DNA of 64,000 nucleotides from Pyricularia pennisetigena. Lineage: Eukaryota; Ascomycota; Sordariomycetes; Magnaporthales; Pyriculariaceae. A model generated the notes under the pieces. The model saw only the letters and a list, made by a program, of their open reading frames with translations. It was not told where the DNA came from and made no database searches. Of the stretch, positions 1-12,306 are shown piece by piece; the stretch's first letter is position 1; each line of letters begins with the position of its first letter. The position numbers and the translations under genes were made by a program. Where the stretch lies: NCBI RefSeq assembly GCF_004337985.1, contig NC_043743.1, forward strand, positions 955,366 to 1,019,365. The letters run 5' to 3'.

Positions 1-1331
1 CACATCACAGAAATTCAGGGTCTTTTTTGGAAAATCGCCACATGGTGTAGTCCGCAAGGCTGGGAATCAATTCCCTGGAAAGACCCTGACTAATTAGAAG
101 ACATGCAATGGCTGTTCATATTGTCGCTTTACAGCCGCCTTACTACTACGTATTGACTCGAATTCGTCGACCATCGCGATTGCCAAGTTATTATTCTGGT
201 AATTTCTCCTTGAACTATAGCAAATCCTGCTTTTTGCCCTACTTTGTGACTGTGCCTCACCTACCTGACTCGTCCATAGGCATACTGTCTAGGAGTCGTA
301 TGATTGATTGGGCATGCAACCAGGGGCATTAATATATTCTATCCCACTTTGATAGGTTAGGGTATGTATGCATGCGGCGACCTTGTCAAAGTCTTTTATT
401 GCACTAAAACCTGCCAGCTGCCGTGATCCCGTAAGAAAATTCTCTGTAAGCAGGAAAATAAAAAACAACAGAAAAAAAAAAATCTACGGGTTTGTGCAAG
501 ACAATCGTACCTGCCGATCCTTGCCTCTAGCCAAGGACAGCCGCTCCATGGGATGCGGCCCGCGTGCACAGTTTTTAAGATAAAGGGTCATTTGAGCTTT
601 TTCTTACCCTCCACAAGTCACCCCAGACTATGGACTCTCCGACGAATGGCAGCCGGCCGATGTTCAAGAACCTGACGCCTGTCCCGGGAATCGGATTGAT
701 CGGGGCGAAAAGACCAGGGGTAGGAGGCTGATAGCCCCCGATCTGTTCCACTTCAATCCCGTTCCACATCACCAAAGAACCACGCGGCCGGAGCGCAGGC
801 ATCCGGGGGCTGGCGCCCACCCTAGCAGATGCCACTAGAGCTACAGACAAACCTAGAACTAATAGTTAGATTTGTCAAGGGGGAACCCTAAAGTGTACCC
901 AATTTGGATCTACGAGACCTTCATTTATTGATACAAGTCTGGACTCGCCTATGTGCTGTGGCAAAAAGACAAGAAAGATATGCTGTGCACGAGCCCGGGC
1001 TTAGTCTAGCCTCCGCATGTCGGAATAGCGTCCCAGAAACCACACCGCTGCCGCCAGTAGCTTCGCTTACGCGTAAGGGGGAACTACGTGCTTGTTGTTA
1101 TTGGTACACTACCCCAGGGTGCACCGTACTCGAACCGCCAGGCAGCCGTCAACAAACTCAGTTTGCCAAGCTTCCTCTCTATGTCGATGTTTCTTCTAGC
1201 GAGAGTTCTAAGTATGGTTTGTTCATCTCATCTATCATCATTCCACCCTCCGCAAACTCTGTTCTTATCTCATATATCTATCCCTCGCGCCAAACTCCCA
1301 AAGCTGATCATTTTCATTTTCCACCAAACAT
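1..1331. other. Intergenic, left edge
   Basis: No gene could be supported here. On the minus strand about 575-877 there is an open stretch whose upstream end reads as a hydrophobic, signal-peptide-like run, but no start codon could be tied to it (see findings). A short A-run lies near 472-482. Confidence 0.4.
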
Positions 1332-3284
1332 CTACGCCTTGACCAGCAAGTTCTCACCTGTCATCTCCTCAGGCTGAGGCAGCCCCATGCAGGCCAGGAT
1401 GGTCGGCGCTACATCGCCTAGCACGCCACCCACAGGCTTAAGACTCCAGCCCTCGGGCGCATTGGCCATGATGAAGGGAACCTTGTTGGTCGTGTGGGAG
1501 GTCTTGGGTTTTCCGTCGGGGAACTTCATCTCTTCGGCGTTGCCGTGGTCCGCCGTGATGAAGAGGACGTAGTCATGAGCCTTGCATGCCTCGTAAATCT
1601 TCCCAATAGCCTTGTCCGTTGCTGCGCAGCCAACAATGGCAGCCTCATACACACCTGTGTGACCGACCATGTCGGGCGGCGCAAAGTTGTTCATGACGAA
1701 CGGGAACTTGTGCTCACCAAGGCGCTTGGCCACCTGGTCTGCGACACCGTCGGCCGACATCTCGGGTGCCTTGTCGTACGTGGCCACGCTCTTATTGGAC
1801 GGGACAAGATCCTGGCTCTCATCGCGCTCCTCAAGGGCAAAAGCCTTCTCAACACCACCGTTGAAGAAGAACGTGACGTGAGCATATTTCTCAGTCTCGG
1901 CAACGTGCACCTGAGGCACGCCCTGCTTTCCAAGCCACTCAGCCAACACGTTGCCCATCTTCTGCGGCTCGAAAGCCACATCGAAGGGGTAGTCGAGCTT
2001 GTAGCGGGTCATGGTAGCAAGCTTGATTTTGGGGTATGGGAAATCGGGCCTAGGAGACCTGTCGACATCGCCGAGCAGCTGCGTGATCTGGCGCACACGA
2101 TCGGACCGGTAATTGAAGAAGAAGACATTGTCGCCATCTAAGGATGGAAATTTGGTTAGTAAGGATTATTAGATTGCTCGGGGGCTTGAGGAATACTCAC
2201 CCTTGATGCGTCCCTCATCGCCTCCGACAATAATAGGCTTCAGGAACTCGTCGTTCTCGCCCTTTTCATATCGTTCCTTGACAGTCTTGACAGGGTCCTC
2301 ACTAGCCTCGCCTTCACCAAGGACCAGTCCCTTCATGGCAAGCTCGACCCTCTCCCACCTCTTGTCCCTGTCCATGGCATAGTATCTGCCAACGACTGTT
2401 GCAATTTGGCCAATGCCAATTTCCTTGGTCTTCTCAAGCAGCTCCTCCATGTAACCGACACCTGACTTGGGATCAGTGTCCCTGCCATCTCCGAAAAAGT
2501 GGATGAAGACTTTGGGGACTTGGGCCTCTTTGGCAGCCTTGAGGAGCGAGTAGAGGTGCTCTTGTTTGGAGTGCTTTGCGAAAGTCAGCTTTACGCCTGG
2601 GGCGTTTACGTCAGCGGGGAATACCTACAACACCTCCGTGGGAGACGAGACCGCAAAGGTGAAGACGGCCGTTTCCGCTCTTGGCAGCCTCGAGCACCTG
2701 AGTAATGACCCCGTTTTTGCTGAACTCGCCGGTCTTGATTGACTGGTCAATGCGTACCACGTCCTGCCAGACAACCCTGCCGGCACCGATGTTGAGATGC
2801 CCGACCTCTGAGTTACCCATCAATCCCTCGGGCAGGCCGACAGCCAGCGACGAGGCTTCGAGCTCCACGTAGCCGGTCTTGCTGCGGGCAAACTCGTCCA
2901 TGACGGGGGTCTCGGCCGCCGCGATGGCATCGCCATCCTTGGGGGACTCATCCGACGGCACACCCCACCCATCAATCACGACTATACATCCGCAAAAGCA
3001 TGAAGATTAGCCAGCCGACTTCAAGATATACCAGGATGTATGCGATTACGAGGAAGTAGTCTGGGGTCCGGCGACGACGGCGATTGTTTTGAGGGACGTT
3101 TTCGATTCCATCTGCCATGGTGCTTTGTGAAGATTTTTTGCGGGCAGCCGCGTTGTGTACCTCAAGTCGCCTAGGACGGCTGTTGGTTGATGTTGGACAA
3201 AACGGTGATGATTATGGAGGGGCATGGACTGAAGAGAGCTAAGTCGCACGTACTCAGACAGGCATTATGCTCCACCTTGGACAT
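1332..3284 (-). CDS. gpmI: 2,3-bisphosphoglycerate-independent phosphoglycerate mutase
   Basis: Interconverts 3- and 2-phosphoglycerate in cytosolic glycolysis and gluconeogenesis, using two metal ions (family knowledge; alkaline-phosphatase superfamily). Four exons on the minus strand: 3254-3284, 2629-2981, 2201-2573 and 1332-2137, giving 520 residues, the usual length for fungal iPGM. The start encodes MSKVEHNACL and the first intron is long (272 nt, donor GTACGT). Visible signatures are IDGWG with metal ligand Asp14, GNSEVGHLNIGAGR with the phospho-acceptor Ser68, PPDMVGHTG, ITADHGNAEEM and SHTTNKVPF. All four are family hallmarks, so the enzyme looks intact. It is divergent from MED9 with about 670 bp between the starts. 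Exon 1 codes only ten residues and a third of a codon, so the start depends on the first intron being right; the match of the joined sequence to the conserved IVIDGWG supports it. Confidence 0.95.
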
Positions 3285-3954
3285 CCTGGAAAGCTTATCA
3301 GGGGGTTCGGCTTATAAAGTGGTAAAATCGTTGGACGGACGCTAGGAGCCAATGTAATCCTCAAATGTAAACACAAGAAGAAGTTTCTTTGCGTGATTTT
3401 GTCAAGAGAATCAGAAACACAATAAACACCTTGAGACTCAGGGATATCAGGTTGAGATTTCTCAAGAAGGTGGGGTTATGCCTTTTGGACGCGTTCCTCA
3501 ACGAATCAATGACATACAGTCCATGCGGTTTTGGATAGTACTGTGAGAAAAAGCTCTGGTGGGGCCATGATGTAATGCCAGAAGCATCCATTTCTGTTGG
3601 ATCTGTAAACCACTGCAAGGTCCGTACAGTGTGGGCATCGAGAAAGGTGCATTTAAAGAAGACCCTGGACAGCCTTGGAGCCTTGGTAGCCGGGGATTTG
3701 ACAACGAAGCGCGTGTGCGGTAGGCGCGATCTGCTAGCAAGCCAGCCATCTAATTAGGGATTAATTCCCACCCAAATAGCTCTAGGCGCGATACGATTAA
3801 TTGGAGAATCAATCAACTTCCGATCCCTTCATTTCAAACCTTTGAATTGAATCCGCAGGAGTAACCAGTCGGGCTCGGGAAAGGACAAAGGGAAGACAAT
3901 AAAAAAGAAAAGGAAGAAAAAAAAAAAGAGAAAAAGAAAAAAAAAACCGCAATC
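3285..3954. other. Divergent intergenic region iPGM / MED9
   Basis: This is the shared upstream region of two divergent genes. An adenine/purine-rich run at about 3888-3948 (mostly A with some G) ends directly at the MED9 start and is probably its 5' leader. No gene is seen. Confidence 0.5.
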
Positions 3955-4398
3955 ATGCCCGCACAGCAATCCCAACCTCCACTCGCGCTGCCCCCAACGC
4001 TGTCGCCAGAGACCCTCGACGCCCTGACCGAGCTGGCGGCCATAGTCTCGCGCCTGCGCCCACCGCAATCGCTCCCCGGCGGCATCACAGTCAATACCCC
4101 CGGGGCGGCCGCGACCCCTGCGGCGGGCATCGGCATCGGCGGCCCCAGCGGCGCGACCATCTCCATCAAGGACGTGCCCAATGCGACAGATGCCGTCAAG
4201 CACAAGCTGCAGCGCGCGCGGGCGCAGGTCAAGGCCCTGCCCGACATGTCTAGGACCCTCGAGGAGCAGCGCGAAACCATCGCCCTGCTCGAGGAGACGT
4301 TGCGGCAGCAGCAGGAGGTTCTGGCGGCGCTGAGGAGCGTGGATGGCGCGCACGGGCTGGACGCGGCAGACGAGGGTGGCGACAAGATGGATATGTGA
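3955..4398 (+). CDS. MED9: Mediator of RNA polymerase II transcription subunit 9
   Basis: A single exon encodes 147 residues. Med9 (Cse2) belongs to the middle module of Mediator, which bridges activators and RNA polymerase II in the nucleus. Seen here: an N-terminal proline-rich stretch followed by LPPTLSPETLDALTELAAIV, a Gly/Ala-rich linker, then the diagnostic C-terminal helix pair beginning KDVPNATDAVKHKLQRAR and continuing into a Glu/Gln-rich coiled coil at about residues 85-125. That arrangement is typical of fungal Med9 (Pfam Med9 family, from memory). The ATG follows a long A-rich leader, with no competing in-frame ATG. GC content in the coding region is far above that of the flanking leader. 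The tail is acidic and short. Confidence 0.85.
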   Translation: MPAQQSQPPLALPPTLSPETLDALTELAAIVSRLRPPQSLPGGITVNTPGAAATPAAGIGIGGPSGATISIKDVPNATDAVKHKLQRARAQVKALPDMSRTLEEQRETIALLEETLRQQQEVLAALRSVDGAHGLDAADEGGDKMDM

Positions 4399-4640
4399 AA
4401 TGGGATTAACGAGGAGTTTGATAGAATGGGCAATGATTTTTTTTTCTACTGCCTGTTTCATCAGGCACTTATGGGACGGCGGCATGTTATACCCAGGATC
4501 ACTATTATACCCAGGACGCCATCAAATGCAGCGAATACACGACTTCGACGTTTTAATTTCCTATCATGGCCACGAATACCACGTCACGGTTTTCGTCCCA
4601 GCCTGCTTCTGCCATCGTCATCTCCACATCAAAAGCCCGA

Positions 4641-5924
4641 TCAGTCTACCAACACTCCTGTCTCTTTCAGGATATCCTTAGGTCCTGACCCTGGCCGTCC
4701 CTTCATGGTGCTATTCCAAATTTCTTCAGGCAGTCTTTCTTCTTCAGGCAAAATGGTCCAGTTGGGGGAGTGGTCCGCTTTAAGCCACTTGAAGTCGTCA
4801 ACTTGATCCCATTGATTTTTGGCGGGATCTTGATCTTGCGATAACTGCAAGTTCGAGGATGTCAGCAAGCACAGCCTCTTGGATATCAACAGAAAAGGGC
4901 AGGATACGTACGTGAGAAGCCGGCAGAGGAGCAAACTTCATCCCCTCGCAGTCTTCGATAATCGGGCGACTTGAACAGTACAGGTAAATGCGGACGTTAC
5001 GGCACTCGTGTATACGCACTTGCCGTGCTGACACGACCAAGACGCTATCCCTCACGCCCGTGATGTGCGCTGGCCCGTTGACGTTGCCGGCGACGACCAG
5101 ACAGCGGTCGACGTCACGGATTACTAGGTTGGCGAACGACGCCTTGCCGGCTGCTGGCTCTGACATGTCGACGACACAGTCCCGCATATTCTGCAGGCTG
5201 CCCGAGCTCGTGGCCTTGGCTGCTGTCAATGGCAGAATGATGTGCAATCCCTCGTGGTCACGGATGTCGATGGTGCGCGCGGCTGAAAAGCTGGGCTTTC
5301 GGATCCCGCCCAGGCCGGGTCGTGCTATTTCGTCATTGTAGCTCTTTCCGCCAGGAACGTTGGGCAGCGCCCCTACTACGTCTTCGGTCGCCGCCTTATC
5401 GGGTCCACTGGGTACTGTGCCACGCAGCAGGCGAGGATCGTTGTTCGGATCGGCCGTGATGGCAGACGCCGTCCGCGGCTTGAACTTGAACCGGGGTTTC
5501 GGGTGGAGGCGGGCGAGTTCCTCATTCAACATCTCTGTGAGGCGCTTGATGGCCTGTGCAGCGGGGGAGCTTGTGCGTCAGTAACTCGCCAGAAGCTGGA
5601 CATCGGGACTGATAGTCTAGGCTGCTGACTTCTGCATAATGTTTCTGGTCGTATGGAGGCAGCTTGTCTGACGCATCTGCCACCCGCCGCGTGAGGTTGG
5701 CAATGTCGGCCTGAATGGCCTCAGTGGCGTCTAAGCGCTCGCCTCCCACCGTGGCGATGGAGCCGAGCTGGCTGATCTGGTCTTGCAACTCTGCAATAAG
5801 CTCATATGTGTTAACGACTCGCCCAGCTGTAGTTTACAATACCGAGCTCGTCTCCCTGGAATCACGTCGACGTCTTACCTATCACGCGCTGCTCAACCTG
5901 GTGATAAAACTTGGCTGGATCCAT
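4641..5924 (-). CDS. TBCC: Tubulin-binding cofactor C (TBCC domain)
   Basis: Cofactor C works with cofactors D and E in folding the alpha/beta-tubulin dimer and stimulates GTP hydrolysis by tubulin (family knowledge). Four exons: 5879-5924, 5630-5790, 4912-5553 and 4641-4844; 350 residues. The N-terminus MDPAKFYHQVEQRV leads into a coiled-coil spectrin-like region ending YDQKHYAEAIKRLTEML. The 76-nt intron 2 (5554-5629, donor GTCAGC, branch CTGAC) is needed to keep this helix in frame. The C-terminal beta-helix TBCC/C-CAP domain spans about residues 150-320 with LVIRDVDRCLVVAGNVNGPAHITG and RNVRIYLYCSSRPIIEDCEG. The arginine expected to act as the GTPase finger was not assigned individually. 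The weak donor of intron 2 is the least certain boundary. Confidence 0.9.
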
Positions 5925-7193
5925 AGTCTCGTAGTTGCTTTCCGGCCCGTTCAAGAGTTACAACGGACAATGACTAATCTTGGGTGTGGCAGGTGATGAG
6001 AGGTTGCCTTTCTGTGGGCCCAGCACGAACAGGGAGAACGAGCCGAGCTGATCTTGGTTATATCTATACCAAAGATCGTCCTGGGGACGTACCAGACCAC
6101 GTTTGAGTCTGACTACTGGCAAAAAAGAGTTTGCAAGAGGATGATGTGTTGTCTCCAGCTAGACCGGTTCGAGCTTGAGAAAGCAGTTGCTCAAGATTTG
6201 TTATCTTCTGTTGAACTCCTCTCGGCTGTGCGTCGACAAACCGGTCAGATCTGCAGTCGCTGTGCTGTTTTGTTCGTACAGTCGTATGCGTTCAAGGATA
6301 AGTGGTCCGAGAACTTTTGAACATCCAAACAGCCGGCAACTCGAAAAAAAAAAAAGAAAAAAAAAGAAAAGCAGTCCCAAAAAAGAATTGACAGAAAAGA
6401 TTTTCGAATATGAGTCTGGTTCGCTCGAAAAGCAGACCCATCCAAACACTTCTGTTTTTCACTCCTCTCTCACCCTCCCACGGCGACCTTGTCTTCGGCT
6501 TCTATAGGTGTGGAGAGATGGACTCAAAACAAGGGCCTGTTTCCCCCGCTCCCCCCGGTTCTCACTTGCAAAAGCAGTGCAGGCTAGGAAACTCGTTTTT
6601 TTTTTCCTGCGGGAAATAAAGAGCGGATTGGTCAAGTTTGGCATGCGAGTGGTTGTTTGTCAATCAGCAGGGTCGTGTTGGGAAGAGCTATACTCAGACA
6701 AGTCAGACAAAAGGGTCCAGGGTGGCTGCGTCACCTTTCCCCACCCTCGTAAGAGCTTCCAGGTTGGGTATCGCGAGGCGGGGGGGTGCTAATCGTGTTA
6801 CACAATATCCTTGAAGTTGGAGCATCCATCCGTTCCATCATCAGGCATGCCGTCCGTACTTCCAATTTTCAGCCATCTTTATATTAAGATCTCGCTCATC
6901 TTTTCCGATCTTTATTTGAACAGGCCAACAAAACAATATTATAAACATCGATTCAATTCAGGCCAGCGTAACGAGTATCACGTGGTTGCCCTGCTACCAT
7001 AAAAAAAAAAAAAAAAAAAAAAAAAAACCCCGAGCGACGCAAGAATGGGCAGCATGGAGGTATGTAACAGCAGTATCATCGACTATATGTAAGATCACTT
7101 GTCGTGTAAATATTTTCCCAGAAAATATTAAAAAATGTGCGGAAAATCCCCGTGTCCGGATCACCGTTATGCTCAACACAGCGGACCGCAGTT
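5925..7193. other. Intergenic between TBCC and NLR 3' end
   Basis: Nothing gene-like is seen. It holds an A-rich patch at about 6343-6370, a run of 27 A at 7001-7027 and AT-rich DNA. The run and the AT-rich tract lie just past the 3' end of the NLR gene. Confidence 0.5.
7001..7027. repeat. Homopolymer A27
   Basis: An uninterrupted run of 27 A, about 165 bp beyond the NLR stop codon. Length in such runs is unreliable in most sequencing data. Confidence 0.9.
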
Positions 7194-10100
7194 TCATCCC
7201 AGCGCCGAGCTCCGGATGACGCCAACTTCTCCATTGCGCGGACACAGGATGGCCTTCTCATCTGGCCACAGGCAGCATAGCCGAACACATTCCCTGCTTA
7301 TCCAGTCTCCTGGTAGGGAGAAGATCTCTGATCCAGGCACCGTGGGCCCCTGGTTGGCGTGCGTCGACTTAGCCTTTGGAGGCGGTTGTGATACCGCCGA
7401 CATACTCCAAAGACATACTTGAAACGACCTGGATAAGTAGACCAGCCGGTTGCTTGGCGAGAATCCCAGCGCCAGGGATATCTCCGAGGAGACTGCCATG
7501 TCAAGGATGACGGGCCTGATGACCTTTGTCTCGGCCCTCACTGTTGCTGCAGGGGTATTATGCTGCGGTGCAGCATTTGACAAGAGAGAACTGGCTTCTA
7601 GGGATAAAAAGGTCTTTTCTCCAACAATTCCTTCCGCGGCAGCGAGCTGAACGAGTATGCGCTTCTTGTCGTGCGTCACCAACACGCGCTCAAGTGCATG
7701 TGTCTGAGACGGAGGACCTGTTGTGGTTGTCGAGTGTTGGTTATCAATTTCATGACCAGTCGGGTAACTGATGTTGTAAGTCTCATGTTCGACCAGGTCC
7801 CAATCGAGCACATGGGCTGACTTGGGCCCTAATCCTACGATTAGTGCAGGATTTTGGGGGTGGACTATCCAGCTACACTTGGTCGTTCCCACCGATGCCG
7901 ACTTGGAAATAGCAGAGGCTGCCGTTGATATTAGATGAACCGTGGATTCGGTGTGAACTATTATGTGGCTCCCGTCTGGTTGGAATATGAGCTGCAGTAT
8001 GGGCCCTCTCGTGTTTCCTTGCATGGATACAGCCACAGGGGGTCCAATAATCGCATCAGAACCGCTGGTACCGGCTTGTACAGAAACAATGTAGATGCTC
8101 ATACTTGGGTCGGCAAAACACAGCCACTTGCCGTCGAGGCTCCAAGTCATGAGGTTGCTGCCAAACAAAACGGGAGAAGTGTGCAAAATTGTGGCCGTGC
8201 CGCGCAGCGCGTCGTGCAGCGTCACCACCCCCTTTTCGGTGTTGCAGCAGTACAGACGGCCGACTGGCGAAGGCTCTAGTGCTATGATGGGATCAACCCA
8301 TCGAGGGGTTATCTCGGAAATGTTGGAGCTAGGAGCTAAGCTTTCAAGCTCGCTTTCAGCGTCGGTCCCTTGCCCCGTCGGCTCGGCATATCTCAGCAGA
8401 GCGTTCGGCCCCCAGACATTGCCATAATCTCCTCTAAGATCATAAATACGGCGAAGGTCTGGGCTGAACGCAAGACCCACAACGAGGTCCTGGGCAGCCA
8501 CTTGGTATATAATCGTGAGGGTTGATGTAGTGAGGATTTTAACCGCTCCTCGCGCGTCGCTAGTAGCAAGGAGGTTCCCGTCTGGGCTCATGGCCATTTT
8601 CTTAGCGCCAATAGACTTCTCCTCAACCTCGTTATAGTACGGCAACCACTGGAATATTTGGCCTGTAGTGTAAAGACCGTATACCTGTGGCTCATGCGGG
8701 TGCCAAATGGCCTCCAGCACCTCTCCTCGATAACGAGCGTCTTTCTTCCACAGATGGCCAATGTGGGTAGGGCCATCGGCTTCCCAGGCTGAAAGTGGAT
8801 GGCCGCGGTAAGCAACCGTGACCATTGTTCCATCCTTGTTCAGGGCCATGTGGCTTGCCGCGTTCAGGAAATGCCCTTCCAACTCCTGTTCCTCTAACTC
8901 TGCAACCAGAGTCCATACCGGCGACTGCTGACCGAGGTCTAGCATTCGGATACATCTGTCATCAGTTCCAACAAAGAGGGTGTTGCCCTTGAGAAGCATA
9001 ACTAGTGGCCGCAGGCCAATCTCGATGTTTGGAACTGTCGCGGTACATACTCCGGAGGATACTTGCCATACTTTGGTGGTGCGATAACCATAGGTAACCA
9101 GGGTAGTGCCCCTGCTGTTCGCTTGCATCCTGTATAGACGTTCGCCATGCTTGATTGGGCTAGTTGAATGGTGATCCAGGGTGACCGAGTTGTATATCAA
9201 GACTGTGCCCGAAGATATGAGGATGAAGACGTGTGCACCTGCGACTTGAATAAAGGCTGCATAATTGCGGAACCCAAAAGAAAGACGGCCGAGCGAGTCA
9301 TCCCAATTGTTGCTCGAAAAGCCAGAGACAGTCAAGGCTCGTGGTTCAATCTTCCCAAATTGCTGATATACGGCCGAGTCGTGTGGACAGAGAGCTGGCA
9401 CTGCTTTGTATATTGATTGTGGATTCCGGCGCAAGTTTCCGCCAAACTTACCGGCCAACTTAGTGAAGTCCACAGCCCAGGACTCCAAAAGCTCCAGCTC
9501 TTTAATCTTCTGGTGAGTATCTCCGCTTAGAGCATCGTGCTCTCTTGCAGCGGCGGCAAACCTTGAGAGGTTCTTGGAGGCCCGAACGAGCACGCCTAGG
9601 CGCTCGGTGGTCGCGAGGAGATGTATCCAGATCAGCACCCAGGGACCGGACAAAAATTTCCGCATCGCGTTTGCCGTTTCTCTGCAGCCTACCGGAGCTG
9701 CTACCAGGTGTGATGACCAATCACCGGCGGCGTAATTGACAAACTCGGGCATACTGCCGCGCCCGATTTGCCCCCGCAGGCCTGTGGCTGTCAAGCTGCG
9801 CATACAACTGAGAAATATTGTCCTGTGCGCCTCACTCCGTGCCAGTCCGAACGCCCGAATGCTGTTGCTTTCAGGGTCTAGGAGGTACTCTCGGGCTGAG
9901 TGGTGGACCAGAGTAAAGTTTCCACCGTTGTCAATGACCGCGAAGCCGCCGCACAGATCCGCCACAGTTCTCTGCATGTCGAAAAAGTCGTCCTTGCCCA
10001 GGGCCTGTGACAGCTCGATAACCTTGAGCGTGCGGACAGAACATGCGGCAAAGTTCAGAAGCTTGGTTGCGAACTCTCTTTCTGGTGAAGACTTGGCCGA

Positions 10101-12306
10101 GATAGACGCTGCCATGCGGTCGTACAAAGCCTTCATACCGCCAGGCAACTCTTCTAATGCCACCTCTGCGTCGACTTGCGTGTAGCAAGAGTTCAGCCGC
10201 TCTACTGCTAGGTGCACCCACTGCCAGCCGCCAGATCTGTCAGTAATAGCCTTGGAAGTCATGGTTGTGGATGCAAAAAAGTTGCGGTTGGGAGGTGTGA
10301 ACTTGCCAGGAAATTGTTCTGTGCTCCTTCCATAACACGCTCTATCAGGTTTTGCCTCATATCCAAATCTCTGAACAACGTGAGTTCCCGGTTGACGTAT
10401 GCGCGAAGGTCTTCAACACGCCCGTCTATGTCGATGTAAGTCGTACGCACCGCGGCAGGCAGCCTTTGAAACTCGGCGTCCAGCTCGTTGGTGCGTCGAC
10501 CGACCAGCAAGACTCGAATTGGCAAGTGGATTGAATGCAGGTCGGCGAGATATTTCAGTAATGTGCGAGGTTTCTCAGCCTCATCAATCCCATCGATGAT
10601 CCAGAAGATGGGCCTGCTAATCATATCCATGCCGGAAAGCGCAGACTTGATGCATTCCCAAATGGTCCGTGAGTCAGCTGTGTCAAACCCGATGGCCTCA
10701 TCTGCGAAGTCCAAAACCTGTTGCTGAAATCCAGGCACGTTAAGTCCCATCTGGTAGGCTAGCGATCTGAGGACTAGGCTGAGCGTACGCTTCTTGCGGT
10801 CCGCAAAGCGTATGAAGAAGTACTGGCAGTAGCCCTCGGCGGCATCTCCGACAAGACTGTCGATGACTGTCGAGGCCAGGACAGATTTTCCTGCCGCTGC
10901 ACTACCCGTCAGCCATATGATGCTTGGCGACTGGTTGGGAGACAGCAGCCATTGGCGGTACGCTTGATCCTGTAACAACCACTGGCCAGTTCCCTCGACC
11001 CATTGATCTCTAAAGAAGGCGTAGTCTGTGTTTGGGAGCTCCGTAATGCCCAAAATCGTCCGCAGGTCTGTTGAATGTCGGCGCCCCTTCCCACCTGCCA
11101 TTTCTTGTCCTTCGAGGCCGCGTCGTGCTTGGCTGGCGAGTATCTTGCTGAAAAGCGACTTTAGGACGTTCCTGACGGTCACGTAGTTTGGGTCATCTGG
11201 GCTTTCATATTTGCATACCCCATGATGATCTGCGTTAGTCAAGGGCTTTGAGATTTCTCCTGGGTATCCTAGGACAGAAGATTCTTTCTCTAGGACCATC
11301 TGCGCCGAGTGTCAGTAGACGGAATCGGGGCACAGAAGCAGATGAATCAGATAGGGGAGGTTAGGGAGATGGTCAGTATCGACACTCACAACCTTGGTGT
11401 TCTTGAAGCCGATCGGGGTGGGAAGAGTCTCATAAAAGGAGACAATGTCGAGCGAGGGGGCGATGTGACGAAACTGCTCGTTTAATCTTTGCAGAGTAAA
11501 AGAACTTTTGCTCAATTCTGATACATAATACTTGGCACTAGTAACGCCCAGTGTTGACTGCAAGATACGGTTGAGTGTTTGGGCGAGATTGGTGCCGCGG
11601 TGAGGCGTAGAAAGGAATATTATGGCGGAGATGGCCCTGATTATATCTTCATATTGCGGATCGTGCTGCCCTTGTATATAGGCCTTTTTAAGCGGGAAAA
11701 TAATCAGCCAGACCCCTTATTTGTTGTAAGTTGCATAAGTCGGTAGTCAGTTTGAATGTACTGTTGATTACTCACCTCTTTAATAATAAGTCCGCCCATG
11801 CTATGAACGACAAATATCAGGGGAACCTAGATGGGTTGGTTAGCACGTGGTATCTCTGAGATTCCCAATCGCTCACCAATTCAGACTTTGTTTTTACCAA
11901 ACAGACTGACCTTTTCCATATCCAATTCCTCTCCCTGCTCATTTCTCGCATGCTTCAGGTCAAATAAGAGCTCTTTGGCAAAGTCCAACACCGACGTGTT
12001 CACGCTCCCCGGCTTCTGGAAATCAGCATTGTAGCCAAAGGTTAGGATTCGAGCCATGCGGAGATCCGATTCCAGCGGCAGAAACTGGAGTGGCCAGAAC
12101 AAGGCCGGGTCCGCGTCCTTGGACCAAGTCTTCCGGCTCGTGCCCCCTAGTCCATGGACGAAGACAATGTTCGCTCTATGGGGTTCATTGAGAGGTGAGT
12201 GGACGACGCTGATGCCCCGTGGGCCATGGTCACCAGCTTGAGGGTCGCTGGATCGTCTTGAGGGAGTTTGAACGAGGTCTTGTAAGTAGCTGCGGTCTCT
12301 TGACAT
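7194..12306 (-). CDS. NLR: SesB-like alpha/beta hydrolase - NACHT - diverged beta-propeller
   Basis: A predicted STAND receptor of 1,586 residues in five exons: 11911-12306, 11776-11826, 11390-11683, 10307-11299 and 7194-10220. Domain 1 (about 45-290) is a SesB-like serine hydrolase: HGLGG at 51-55, nucleophile elbow VHSMGG with Ser141, FLSTPHRG at 172-179, and a His272/His273-VCK motif that probably supplies the catalytic histidine. Domain 2 is NACHT: Walker A GSAAAGKS at 379-386 and Walker B IIDGIDEAE around 481-489. After it comes the winged-helix-like segment FLWVHLAVERL. The last 700 or so residues hold degenerate WD-like blades (for example TTKVWQVSSG and SPDGNLLATSD). Intron 4 (10221-10306) is of the GC-AG type and joins what otherwise look like two ORFs. 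Fungal NLRs of this class are linked to self/non-self recognition and programmed cell death (family knowledge); the ligand is unknown. The start is provisional, because the frame stays open upstream to 12429, where a splice acceptor is possible. Confidence 0.85.

Noticed and set aside
3829..4485. Two minus-strand open frames over MED9
   Set aside because: They are antisense to a GC-rich coding exon and to its purine-rich leader (giving runs of Phe/Leu), with no domain.
10259..10262. Frameshift or two separate genes in the NLR
   Set aside because: An in-phase GC-AG intron explains the break and restores a conserved motif, so a pseudogene or gene-pair reading is not needed.
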